Origin: Funneliformis mosseae
Lineage: Eukaryota; Glomeromycota; Glomeromycetes; Glomerales; Glomeraceae
DNA length: 21,381 nt
Direction: 5' to 3'
Assembly: GCA_910592005.1 (NCBI GenBank)
Contig: CAJVPP010001255.1
Location: forward strand, 1-21,381
Under the pieces are notes generated by a model that worked only from the letters and a program-made list of their open reading frames with translations, had not been told where the DNA came from and searched no databases. A program made the translations under genes and the position numbers. This document shows positions 10,213-20,100 of this stretch, in pieces. Each line of letters begins with the position of its first letter. Within the stretch, counting starts at the first letter, position 1.

Positions 10213-11166
10213 AGGTATAATAGGTATAATCATATAAAAGGAATGATAGTATTATCATTCCTAAGGTACGATGCATTTATCGTTCCTTAGGAATGATAGT
10301 TTTATCATTCTTTAGGGATAATGGTATTATCGTTCCTTAGAATGGTGGTATTATTATTCCTAAGGCACGATAATTTTATTATTCCTTAGGGACAATGGTA
10401 TTATTGTTCTTTAGGTACGATGGTATTATCGTTCCTTAGGTATGACGATTTTATCATTCCTTAGGTACGATGCATTTATCGTTCCTAAGACATAATAGTT
10501 TTATCATTTCTTAGATACGATGCATTTATCATTTCTAAGGTACAATGGTTTTATTGTTCCTTAGAAATGATGGTATTATCGTACCTAAGGAACAATAGTT
10601 TTATCATTTCTAAAGTACGATGCATTTATTATTCCTTAAGGACGATGGTATTATCATATCTAAGGAATGATAGTTTTATTATTCCTTAGATATGATGGTT
10701 TTATCATTCTAAGTTACGATGCATTTATTATTCCTTAGGGATGATGGTATTATCATTCCTTAAGAACAATGGTATTATTATTCCTTAGGATGATGGTATT
10801 ATTGTTCTTAGGGCATGATGGTTTTATCATTCCTTAGGGATAATGGTATTATCATTCCTTAGAGATGATAGTATTATCGTACCTAAGAAATGATGGTTTT
10901 ATCATTCTTTAGGTATAATGGTTTTATCATTCTAAGGTACGATGCATTTATTGTTTCTTAGAGACGATGGTTTTATTGTTCCTTAAGGACAATGATATTA
11001 TCATTCCTTAGGATGATCGTATTATCATTCCTTAGGTACGACGATTTTATCATTCTTTAGGTACGATACATTTATCATTCCTAAGACACGATGATTTTAT
11101 CGTTCCTTAGGGATAATGGTATTATCTTTCCTTAAGGACAATAGTATTATCATTTATCGTTTCTAA
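10213..11166. repeat. 25-bp minisatellite, about 38 copies
   Basis: The unit is close to CCTTAGGTACGATGGTATTATCGTT, with variants GATGCATTTATC, GATAGTTTTATC and AACAATGGTATTATT. Counting from one CCTTAGG-type start to the next gives 25 bp (occasionally 24), with about 38 units. Each unit holds a dyad, CGAT-N6-ATCG, and CCTAAGG/CCTTAGG forms a second palindrome at the junctions, so single strands could fold into hairpin chains. It ends at AAGAATTGAACTTTCGG, the same anchor that ends the array near 21230. No coding potential. Confidence 0.9.
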
Positions 11167-11239
11167 GAATTGAACTTTCGGATTTAACTGATTGCTAAAA
11201 TAATATTAATTTAATGTGTACTATTTGAATTTATTTCTG

Positions 11240-13175
11240 GTATATAGGAATATTTATATAAATAAGCTTAATTTTTAACTTTTTAAAAGATAATTTCAAT
11301 CATTTCCAAATTTTCTCTTTTTACATTTCGAAAAAAAATCGTCCCAAGAACAAAATGACCTTAAGTTAAATTTTAGTCAATTTTCGCCTTTAACTATCAA
11401 AATCAGATGAAGAAAAAGCTGTATTTTAGTCATCTTTTCAAAAATAAACTGATTTTTTTTACTTTTTATAATAGAAACATGCCTCTAACCATCAAATCAG
11501 ATGAAAATTAAATTGAATTTTTCTGATTTTTTTTGCTTTTTATAATAGAAACATGTCTCTAACCATCAAATCAGATGAAAATTTTTTTATTTTTTATAAT
11601 AGAAACATGCCTCTAACATCAAATCGGACAAAAATTAAATTGAATTTTCTGATTTTTTTTACTTTTTATAATAGAAACATGCCTTCAACCATCAAATTGG
11701 ACGAAACTTAAGTTGAATTTAAATCAATTTTTCTGATTTTTTTACTTTTTATAATAGAAATATGCTTTCAACCATCAAATCAGACGAAAATTAAGTTGAA
11801 TTTTCTGATTTTTTTTGCTTTTTATAATAGAAACATGCCTTCAACCATCAAATTGAACGAAACTTAAGTTGAATTTAAGTCAATTTTTCTGATTTTTTTT
11901 ACTTTTTATAATAGAAACATGCCCCAATCATCAAAATCAGACGAAAATTAAGTTAAATTTTTCTAATTTTTTTGCTTTTTATAATAGAAATATGCCTCCA
12001 ATCAGACGAAAATTAAGTTGAATTTTCTGATTTTTTTTGCTTTTTATAATAGAAATATGCCTTCAACCATTAAAGCAGACGAAAATTAAGTTGAATTTTA
12101 GTCAATTTTTCTGATTTTTTTTGTTTTTTATAATAGAAACATACTCTCAGCCATCAAATCAGATGAAAATTAAGTTAAATTTTTCTGAGTTTTTTACTTT
12201 TTATAATAGAAACATGCCTTTAACCATCAAATCAGATGAAACTTAAGTTGAATTTTAGTTAATTTTTCTGATTTATTTACTTTTTATAATAGAAACATGC
12301 CTTTAACTATCAAATCAGACGAAAATTAAGTTGAATTTTAGTCAATTTTTCTGATTTTTTTATTTTTTATAATAGAAATATGCCTCCAATCATCAAATCG
12401 AATGAAACTTAAGTTGAATCTTTCTGATTTTTTTACTTTTTATAATAGAAATATGCCCCAATCATCAAAATCGGACAAAAATTAAGTTGAATTTTAGTCA
12501 AGTTTTCTTTTTTTTCGAAAATAGCAATATTACTATAATAAATATTTAGGACGATTTAAGAGAATTTTAGGAGGAAAATGTATTATAATTTTATTATTTT
12601 ACATAGTTTTTCCATTTTTTACTTATATTTTTTAGATAGGAAATTAATCAGTGAGTTTTGGTAATATTTATATTATATTTTTGTGAATAATATTAGGTTT
12701 TATTATTAATAAATTATAATATTTAATAAATTCAATAAATATAATATATCGATTTTATATACTTATTTAACTGAATTGATATCAAATTAAGGTCAATTTT
12801 AGGCTGATTTATGGTTATTTAAATTCCGAATTAATGCTAAATGATGCTAAACTGAGATCAATTTTAGGCTGATTTATGGTTATTGAAGTTCTGAATTAAT
12901 GCTGAATGATGCTAAATTAAAGTCAATTTTAGGCTGAATGGTCATGTCGATCAGCATCTATCAGCATTTGAATTGTTGCCAAATTGAGACCAGTTTTAGA
13001 CTGATTTATGATTGAATTTAAGTTTCAAATGATCATGTCCTATTAGGTAAATCGGCATCTATTAGCACCTGTTTGTGCTGATTAGAAAATATGGCAAATC
13101 GATCGTAAATAGTATTAAAATTAGCCTAAAATCAGCTATTTGATTTTTAGCCAATTTGGACTATTTCTACTAGTG
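11240..13175. repeat. Right inverted arm, enlarged
   Basis: It starts at AGGAATATTTATATAAATAAGC, the complement of the inner end of the left arm, and finishes at the TACTAGTG terminus. It is nearly three times the length of the left arm because of the repeat at 11450-12500. The outer part (about 12780-13175) holds two full 65-bp units (GGCTGATTTATGGTTAT.. at 12802 and 12867) and a partial third, facing the four on the left. Between 12510 and 12780 is A/T DNA without matches on the left that I can see. Confidence 0.75.
11450..12500. repeat. Tandem repeat of 14 units, two length classes
   Basis: The marker TTATAATAGAAA occurs 14 times, at about 11466, 11541, 11594, 11667, 11750, 11822, 11907, 11980, 12044, 12129, 12201, 12284, 12367 and 12441. 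Spacings cluster near 72-75 bp and 82-85 bp, with single units of 53 and 64 bp. The longer class carries an extra AGTCAATTTT-type segment. The unit reads TTATAATAGAAACATGCCTC, then AACCATCAAATCAGATGAAA, then ATTAAGTTGAATTTTTCTGA and a T run. The left arm has only one clear copy. Confidence 0.88.
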
Positions 13176-14375
13176 CTTACTTCCACATCTACAATCTCTG
13201 AATTAACTGAAATAATAATGAATAATAAATAATTAAAGAATCTCATAGATCATATGACAAAAAGTTTCAAGAATCTTGCTAAAGATATCAAGAGTACATA
13301 ATCTAGTTCAAGTAAAGGTAGTGAAAATCTCACACCAAAGGAAAGTAACATAATTTTAGTAAAACCTTTCTATGGAAAGGATGATAAAGACCCTAATGAT
13401 TGGATTAGAAGTTTTAAAATTGCTACTGAAGCAAACAATTGGTCTAAAGCTCGCATACTAAAAATTGTATCAGGATACTTGTATAGATTAGCTGCATATT
13501 GATATGAAGAAAATGTTAACGATATTTCTATGATAGAATACAGATGGCCATACTGTATTGAGTTTTATACCATTATTTTTAGAAAAATTCTCAACTGAAG
13601 AAAAGCAAAATCTATGGCACCATTAATTAAATATGCTTCATCAAAGACCTTATGAAAAAGTAGATTTTTATGCAGGAAAATTTAAGAGATTGTCAAAGAA
13701 AGTTAACTCTTCTAGTACCTTACCTGATAAATATATTGTGAGACTTTTTCTTAATGAATTAAAAAAGAATATTGTTCCTCTTGTAGCATTTTCTCATCCT
13801 AAAAATATAGATAAAGCTATTGATATAGCTAAATAAGTCGAAAGTGATCAATATTATAAACAGTAATCCCCTGTATCAACTCAACCAAGTGAAAGCAATA
13901 ATGCTATTGATAATCTTACCAAGTAAATGAAGCAATTATCTTTAAACTATGCAACTTTTCCAATGTATTATCTGCACAACTTAAAGGAAAATCTGAAAGA
14001 AGAAAGCCAAAAGATGATAGAAATCTTATGAAAGTCTGGGATATAAAAACTTGGGATAAAATAGATGTTATTTATTATTTTTATCAAGAAAAAGGACATT
14101 ATTCAAAGGAATGCATGTTTAAAAAATCAGTATATCGAAGAAAATCTGATAAAAGGGAAATAAGTTATGTTGGAGTTTTTACTGATAATGAAGAAGAAGA
14201 AGTTTATACTCTTTCATGAAACAAACCTTATATCACTAACAGAAAAACTGCTCAACATTTAGAAGTAGAAAGAAAAAAACAATCTGAATCTAAAAAAGAA
14301 TTAAACTTAAGAAGCAGAAAACCTATTAACGAATTTATGAAAGTAGAAACTCCACAAATTATTACCTTACTCTAA
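13176..14375 (+). pseudogene. gag region of the gypsy element
   Basis: Frame 3 reads SELTEIIMNN and, from ATG 13254, MTKSFKNLAKDIKST. A capsid-like block follows (VKPFYGKDDKDPNDWIRSFK). After a shift near 13537, frame 1 gives FLEKFSTEEKQNLWHH and, at 13633-13836, RPYEKVDFYAGKFKRLSKKV and DKYIVRLFLNELKKNIVPLV. After a shift near 13957, frame 3 carries the nucleocapsid knuckle at 14073-14111, ending QEKGHYSKEC. Its first two Cys are Tyr (TAT at 14073 and 14082), so C-x2-C is lost by G-to-A changes while the His and last Cys remain. Stops include TAA after HH (13627) and TGA after AAY (13500). Confidence 0.8.
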
Positions 14376-15349
14376 AGAAGAAAGTCAAATAAGGACCATC
14401 CTAAATTGATTAGATGCCTTCCTATAATATTATGTAAGATTTATTGCAAATGCCTTCTTCTACAAAAATTGGCCAACTATTACAATATCCAAAACAAAGA
14501 TGTAATCTTGTTAAAGGGTTGAGGAGACCAAAATTCTAAGAAATAAATTATGCTAATCAAGAAAGTGAAGAAGAAAAGGAAGATAAATTTACAGCTGTTT
14601 ATTATTATATCAGAATTAAAGGAAATCCTGTAGTTGCTATACTATATTTTGGAACTGCTGTCAGCATTATCACCAGAAAATTAATGAAGAAAGTAGGATT
14701 ATCTATTAATGAACAGTTTAATACTGTCGTAGTTACTGCTAATAGAGAAAGAACTAGAGCATTAGAATAAGTTAAAAGGGCTCAATTTGCTATTCAAAAC
14801 CTATTAATTCCTATCTTTTTGCAACTTATCAACTCATAAACTTTACTTCTATGAATAGATTGATTTAGAAAAACTCATGCTAATCTTGATTTTGGGACTA
14901 ATCAAATAAAGTTAAGATATTTAGCAAAAACTATTACAGTCTCTGTGACTTCTAGTGCAAATAAAGTCCCTGTTAGTTATCCTACTACTTAAGATTAATA
15001 AGATGACGAACTAGAATAAATTTTAGATGATTATGAGGAAGAAGAACTTAGTAAAATTTAAGTTTATATAACAAATAATCAAGAATATGAGAAGGAAACT
15101 GCCCTTCTACCATTTGACTATAATCTATGAAATAAAGAAAGCTCTGTCTATTTAACTCTTGCATTTAAGGAAGAACTTAAGCCTAACCCAGCAGTATTTC
15201 TTGCTGAGACTTCTAAAGAAAATATTTGGAAAATTAAAAATGATCTTCAAGTTGGATCTCTAAATGAAAAGCAACAAACGTCCTTTCAAAAATTAATTGA
15301 TGATTATAAGGATATATGTGTTTTGAGCCAAACAAAAATTGGATGAACT
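14376..15349 (+). pseudogene. Linker and aspartic protease of the gypsy element
   Basis: Frame 2 resumes near 14376. It reads TKIGQLLQYPKQRCNLVKGL (14460s), then NPVVAILYFGTAVSIITRKL at about 14624-14685. In retroviral-type proteases the catalytic motif is D-S/T-G. Here it is Y-F-G (14645-14653), so the nucleophilic Asp is gone. VVVTANRERTRALE then matches the flap region, followed by a TAA at a Gln position. A FRKTHANLDFG block follows a TGA where Trp is expected (about 14860). An acidic linker with several TAA and TAG codons leads into RT. Confidence 0.75.
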
Positions 15350-15352
15350 ATT

Positions 15353-16120
15353 TTGGTAAAACATAATATTTTGACTAATAATCATGACCCAGTCACCACA
15401 GAAGCTTATAAGTACAAGTATCCAGTAAAACTTAATTTTCTCAAAGATGAAATCAAGTGTATAGAAGAAAATGGAATTATCAGGAAGTCATTAAGCCTCT
15501 GGACTTCTCTTGTAGTTATAGTAGCAAAGAAAATTAGGGATAAACTAATATGCATTGATTATAGAAAATTAAACTCTATCTCTAAAAGTGATGCATATTC
15601 TCTATCGAGAATTGATGATTTACTAGAAAAATTTAGAGGAGCTAATTGGTTTTCTACACTTGACCTTACTAGTGGCTATTGGCAGGTAGAAATGAGTGAA
15701 AAGAATAAGGAAAAAACTGCTTTTATTTCTCAATTTGGTCTGTATGAATTCAACATTATACCTTTTAATCTAAAAAATGCATTAGCAACCTTTCAAAGAT
15801 TAATGAATTATATTCTTCAAGAATTCTTGTATAAATTCATTGCTGTCTATTTAGATGATATCATTATTTATTTAACAATTTATGAGAATCATATCCAACA
15901 TTTAAGAAAAGTATTTCAAGCGATCAAACAAGCAAATTTAATGATCAAGCTTAAAAAGTGTTACTTTTGTCTACCTAACATAATGTACTTAGGACATGTG
16001 GTTGGAAGAAATAGATTACAACCTGACCCTGCAAAAATTGATAAAGTTAAAAGCTTTTCCATTCCAGTTGACTTAACAAGTTTAAGGTCTGCATTAGGAT
16101 TATTCTTAAACTATCAATAA
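15353..16120 (+). pseudogene. Reverse transcriptase domain
   Basis: This is the longest open frame in the window (255 codons), encoding the fingers and palm of a gypsy RT. It holds the entry motif GIIRKSLSLWTSLVVIVAKK, the palm motif FSTLDLTSGYWQVEM with its catalytic Asp, and KTAFISQFGLYEFNIIPF. The catalytic VYLDDIIIY (YxDD box) is near 15845, and the thumb CYFCLPNIMYLGHVVG follows. PFNLKNALATFQRLMN replaces the usual PFGLxNAPATFQRLMN. The frame ends at TAA 16118-16120 in NYQ-stop-FVSGFSK, where Gln or Arg is normal. The enzyme copies element RNA into DNA in the cytoplasmic particle. The start at 15353 is not a real start; the domain lies inside the polyprotein. Confidence 0.92.
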
Positions 16121-16720
16121 TTTGTTTCAGGATTTTCAAAGATTTCCAAATCTTTAACTCAATTGTTGAAAAAGGAAGAACCATTCTCTTGAGTAGATGC
16201 TCAATAAAAGGCTTTTGATATTTTAAAGGAAAAGTTAATTACTGCACCCATTTTGCAGTATCCAAATTTTAATAAGCCATTTATTTTATATACTAATGCT
16301 TCTGAAAATGGTTTAAGAGCTGTTCTCTCTCAAAAGTTAGAAAATGAACTTGATTGTGTAGTAGCATATGCTAGCAGAAGTATGAATAAAGCTGAGCAAA
16401 ACTATAGAATAACTGATCAGGAATACCTTGCAGTTGTATGGGCTATGAGATATTTTACCATTATTTGAGCTTACAATCTTTTACCATTGTTACTGACCAT
16501 TCAGCTCTTAAATAGCTACAAACATCAAAAATTCCTAAAGGAAGGAGAGCACAATGAATCATGGAACTTCAACAGTATGATTTTGAAATAAAGTATAGGT
16601 CTGGAAAATTAAATGCTAATGCTGATGCTTTTTCTCAAATTAATACTAATGAAAAATATGAAGATAATACACATGAAGTTTTCATGGTAACTATTGTTAA
16701 AGCTAAAGAATCAGAGGACA
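16121..16720 (+). pseudogene. RT connection and RNase H domain
   Basis: The frame continues after TAA with FVSGFSKISKSLTQLLKK. TGA (16190) and TAA (16205) sit at Trp and Gln positions in the conserved F-W-...-Q-KAF block. The open part at 16253-16468 begins the RNase H fold. FILYTNASENGLRAVLSQ should carry the first catalytic Asp, but it is Asn (AAT 16295-16297). The Glu in DQEYLAVVWA is kept. After a shift near 16456, frame 1 has FTIVTDHSALK (Asp kept), then TAG (16513) and TGA (16555) at Trp positions, and NANADAFSQ (last Asp kept). RNase H degrades the RNA strand; with Asp lost it would be inactive. Confidence 0.85.
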
Positions 16721-16851
16721 AATAGCATATTTTCTCTAAATATAATTCTACTAAAGATAATGAAGAAACATATTTTGAAGAACAATTATTTTAGCAATTT
16801 TCCAACATACCTTTAATTACTACAGTTGGATATGAAAGCCCAAAGGATGAA

Positions 16852-17094
16852 TTGGAAGATATATATCATGAAAATATTAAAATTAAATCTGTTATAGCCA
16901 ATCAACCTATTACTAAAGGAGGATCTCAATGTACTTTTGCCTATTATATAGAGAATCATCATATTCACACCTATTGTAAGGCATGCAAAAAGAATTTACC
17001 TTACAGTACAATTATTCATGATTGTATTATAGGATATAAAAGAAAAAAAATTCACCATGATATGAAACTAACTTATCTAGTTAATAACGTATAG
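16852..17094 (+). pseudogene. Accessory Cys/His domain between RNase H and integrase
   Basis: In frame 1, contiguous with RNase H, the polyprotein encodes VIANQPITKGGSQCTFAYYI followed by ENHHIHTYCKACKKNLPYS and IIHDC. The pattern of His-x-His, C-x2-C and H-x-C resembles a small zinc-binding module. It lies upstream of, and is separate from, the integrase HHCC zinc finger. Classical Ty3/gypsy elements have no such block here; I believe related fungal elements carry it, but that is from memory. Its role is unknown; nucleic-acid binding is a reasonable inference. The block itself has no internal stop and ends at TAG. Confidence 0.6.
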
Positions 17095-17263
17095 TAGGAA
17101 GAACCAATTCTAGTTCAATAAGAAAATGCATACTCTCAACTTTATGAAATGTTAGATATTACTCTCCCATCTTCTTATTAATCTTTCTTCTATTTCAACA
17201 TTTATTAAAATATATTTATTTGAGTGAAAGCTAAAGTGTTTGCAGTGTGACAAATAGCTCACA

Positions 17264-18496
17264 ATGGATATAACACAATATAATCATCTTTTTAATTATT
17301 TACAAAACAAAACTTTACCAGACGAATTAATACCAACTCAACAACAAAAATCTAGATATTTTGAAATTAAAAATAATTATTTGTATAAATATGTTTGACA
17401 AAAGCTTTTTAGAGCTATTTGATCACACGAAATGGAAGCTGTACTTTACATGATGCATAATGATCTAACTGCTAGACATTTTACAGTAGATATAATGTTC
17501 GATAAAATTAAAGAATGATATTATTAGTCACAGTTATATGAAAATATTAAAGAATATGTTCATTCTTATGATAGCTGCCAAAAAAGAGAAAAACTAAGAA
17601 AACATGAAGAATTACATTCTATACCAGTCCAAGCACCTTTTTATCAATTAATATAGATTTTGTTAGACTTTTACCTATAACGTCAAATGGAAACAAACAT
17701 ATTATTGTAGCAGTTAATTATTTTACTAAGTGGCCTGAAGCTAAAGCTATTCCTGAAATTACTATGGAACAGGTTGCCTTATTTATTTATGAATACATAA
17801 TCTGTCATCACAAATGTTCTATAAAAATCCTTTCTGATAGAGGAATCTATTTTAATAATCAAATGATCAAGAAATTGATAGATAAGTTCAAAATTAAATA
17901 TCTACTATCGACACCTTACCACTCCAAACAAATAGTTTAGTAGAATATTTTAACTATACTTTATGTGAATCTTTGGCAAAAACAACACAAGATCTAAATA
18001 ATTTGGATCTATAAATTGCACTAACTTTGTTTGCATATTGTATAAGCAAACACTCTATCACTAAAATATCTCCTTTTATCTCGTGTATGGGAGAAATGCA
18101 ATACTATTTCTGAATGATCTTAATGATCAAAATGTAACATTATCCAAATATTTATAAGATTTGGTTGATTAATTACCACAAACTAGAGAAATTGCAAGAA
18201 ATCATATTGCAATAACACAACAAAAACAAAAGAATCGTCATAATAGACAAATTGATCATCTTTTTCAATTTGAAATTGAAGATAAAATTCATTACTATGA
18301 TGTGGCTAAAGATAAGCAATAGTCTGGTAAACTAAACTCAAAATAAAAAGGACTTTACTATATCCATCAAGTTTTAATGAAAAGATCGTATAAGATAAGA
18401 GAAATAGATGGAAGTGTGCTACATACATCTGTAAATAAAAATCTATTAAAGTCTTATCATAATCGCCAAAATTGGGAGCTTCAGATTGTTATATAA
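17264..18496 (+). pseudogene. Integrase domain of the gypsy element
   Basis: Frame 2 starts around MDITQYNHLFNYLQNKTLPD. The N-terminal zinc finger has both His (MMHNDLTARHF), but its first Cys is Tyr (HSYDSCQ, TAT 17567-17569). After a shift near 17648, frame 1 holds the catalytic core: NIDFVRLLP (first Asp), YFTKWPEAKAI and ILSDRGIYF (second Asp). After a shift near 17925, frame 3 has SLVEYFNYTLCESL (catalytic Glu). After another near 18073, frame 2 has the C-terminal SH3-like part with KIHYYDVAKDKQ, then TAG (18320) and TAA (18344), both at Trp positions, then KGLYYIHQVL. Integrases insert the DNA copy into the host genome. The DDE triad survives, but the frame does not. Confidence 0.88.
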
Positions 18497-19063
18497 AGAA
18501 TCGAATTCCTTTGAAAAAATTTTCCAAAATTTTTCAATATGATGATCTTATTTTAAGAAGTTAAGAATGATTTAATAACTGTTAACATCTTAGTAGATAC
18601 CAATATTCCTTCATCTTACATGAAGACTGACTCAATTACGCAAAAAGTTAAATCTACTTATAAAGCTTTATTATGAGCTACCAGGTTAAAAAATAGAGTA
18701 TTAACCTTAACTAATGCATTTTATCTTAGACAAATAATGAAGACAGAAACTTTAAGTCTAGCTGAATGAACTTAATTTAGAAACCAAATAACCTTATACT
18801 ATTGGCAGACCTCAAAGAGAACTTATTATCTTTTTGAAACTCTGGGAATTGTACAAATTGGACATACTAAAAAAATAATTTTTAGGATGATCTATAATCT
18901 TAAATCCCAGGAATTCAAAGACTTGGTTGACGAAGCTTATGAAATTTTTGCAGGAGCTACAAATTTAGAGGAGGAAATTGATACTATATGAAGTCAATCT
19001 TACTGTGCTATAAAGATTGATGAATGCTTAATATTATTAACATCATTAACATTTTTAACTTAG
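18497..19063 (+). pseudogene. C-terminal extension of the polyprotein, function unknown
   Basis: The integrase frame (frame 2) continues, through TAA and TGA codons, for about 180 codons beyond the usual end of a gypsy pol. It reads EVKNDLITVNILVDTNIPSS, then TQKVKSTYKALL, ATRLKNRVLTLTNAFYLRQI, TSKRTYYLFETLGIVQIGHT and KSQEFKDLVDEAYEIFAGAT. It is mostly helical and basic in the middle, acidic at the end. TGA after ALL, LAE and DTI would be Trp by one G-to-A change. It has no motif I recognise. A chromatin-targeting or envelope-like role cannot be inferred, as there is no signal peptide or membrane segment. The probable end is TAG 19061-19063. Confidence 0.65.
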
Positions 19064-19530
19064 TTAACATTTTTATTTTATTATTTTTATTCTTATATTT
19101 TATTATCATTATTTATTATATTAGTATTATCGTTAAAATTATAATTTATCTTTTATATTTATCTTATCATTATAAAATAGTTTAGCATTAAATAGTAATT
19201 TTTTATAATTGTATTTTTGTATAAATAGGATAGAAATTTGTCCTTACAAAAAGATAGAGATAACAGTGTAAACTCAATAGTTCAAGTTCAAGACTTAGAA
19301 TCCAAGGTTAAGAATTTCTAAGAATATAAATCTCTACAATAAAGGAATCTCTTTTTAAAATACACATATTAAAAATCCTTCAATGTATCAATTGTGTTTA
19401 TCATATTTATAAGTTATTAAAGTTATTTTCTCATCTAAAAGTATAAACTTAAGGTTGATTATGATAGGATTTATTCTATAGATACTTAGTAGTTTCTCGC
19501 ACATTACTCCCTATTATTAAGTCATAGTTA
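19064..19530 (+). repeat. LTR-like region downstream of gag-pol
   Basis: It follows the gag-pol pseudogene directly. It contains an A/T-rich U3-like stretch, a clear TATAAATAGG at 19220-19229, a transcribed-looking GC-richer part (GAAATTTGTCCTTACAAAAA) and AATAAAGG at 19338. The order and position fit a 3' LTR. I could not find the matching 5' LTR upstream of 8331, and I could not fix the TG/CA ends. Alternatively it is the 5' LTR of another element whose internal part starts near 20090. Confidence 0.5.
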
Positions 19531-19553
19531 TCCTAAGTTCAACAGGCTAAGTA

Positions 19554-20067
19554 GAGTTCCGGATAAGTCAAGTTAACTCACGAGTCAGATAAGCTGAGTC
19601 GAGTTCAAATCAAGTCGAGTTTATGTTTTTTGACTTGATAATTTGTGAATTAAGCTAAATACAAGTCGAGTTAAATATTAAACTCGATTCAATTTAAACT
19701 CAAGTTAATTTGAGTTGACTTGAATGATAAAAAATCATTTAAGAACGATAAGAAATCATTTGACTTGAACGATAATCTGAATCTTTTGACTTAAATGATA
19801 AAAAAATCATTCAAAAAGAACGATAACCCAAATCATTCACTTTTCTTCCTCCCTTCTGATCTTTTCATTTTTTTTTATTTTTTTTTCAAAATCAAATTGA
19901 GTTAAAATCAAGTTGAGTTAAATTGAGTTGAGTTTAAAATTTATATAACTCGAATCAAATCAAATTGAAAGATTTTATAAAATAAATTTGACTCAACTTA
20001 ACTCGAAAAAAGAGAGTAGAATAGAGTTGATCTTTAAACTTGACTCGACTTGACTCATTCAGAACTT
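19554..20067. mobile_element. MITE with diverged TIRs and TA duplication
   Basis: The left end GAGTTCCGGATAAGTCAAGT and the right end, read in reverse, AAGTTCTGAATGAGTCAAGT form inverted repeats with four mismatches in 20. Three of these are transitions matching C/T or G/A decay. TA lies outside both ends (19552-19553 and 20068-20069), so it is a Tc1/mariner-type MITE of 514 bp with no coding capacity. The interior is packed with GAGTTGAGT/ACTCGACTT-type motifs in both orientations and GATAAnAAATCATT repeats, allowing extensive foldback. Confidence 0.7.
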
Positions 20068-20100
20068 TAGAGCTAAGCATAGGGTTAAAAAATTGGTGAT

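Larger units (their letters stand above)
8331..13175. mobile_element. Composite CACTA-like element with unequal inverted arms
   Basis: The outer ends are inverted copies: TACTAGTCGAAATAGTCCAA at 8331 and, read from 13175, CACTAGTAGAAATAGTCCAA. CACTAGTAGAAA-type termini with subterminal repeats (here variants of GCCTAAAATC and its complement) are typical of CACTA/EnSpm elements. The flanking triplets are TTT (8328-8330) and CTT (13176-13178), compatible with a 3-bp target duplication after one C-to-T change. The arms pair over the outer 400 bp and again between 8728-9004 and about 11245-11530. No CACTA transposase is present, so it is non-autonomous. The interior holds a Tc1 relic, another CACTA-like end and a minisatellite. 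It could be one element with nested insertions or two elements abutting. Confidence 0.72.
13176..19063 (+). pseudogene. Ty3/gypsy retrotransposon gag-pol, multiply broken
   Basis: The domains lie in the standard gypsy order: gag with a CCHC knuckle, aspartic protease, reverse transcriptase, RNase H, integrase. There is an extra Cys/His domain between RNase H and integrase and a C-terminal extension. The plus-strand frame moves among all three phases, with shifts at about 13537, 13957, 14370, 16456, 17185, 17648, 17925 and 18073. Each looks like a one-base indel, because conserved motifs resume directly. In-frame stops are frequent and mostly replace Gln or Trp. Several catalytic or metal-binding residues are also lost. 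The frame is open from 13176, the first base after the composite element, so the 5' end was probably separated by that insertion. It is not functional. Confidence 0.9.

Noticed and set aside
10213..11166. CRISPR-like array
   Set aside because: There are no unique spacers between constant repeats. The whole 25-bp unit repeats head to tail, and the host is eukaryotic.
13176..19063. Alternative genetic code (TAA/TAG as Gln, TGA as Trp)
   Set aside because: All three stops would have to be sense codons, some TAG and TAA fall at Trp positions, real frameshifts are present, and Cys, Asp and other key residues are also lost by the same transitions. Mutational decay explains all of it.
7403..19530. 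A matched LTR pair for the gypsy element
   Set aside because: The LTR-like stretch on the left and the one at 19064-19530 do not align beyond TATA-like and A/T runs, so they are not reported as a pair.
19600..19625. tRNA B-box (GTTCAAATC)
   Set aside because: There is no matching A-box or cloverleaf. The motif is one of the many GAGTTCAAGTC-type repeats of the MITE.
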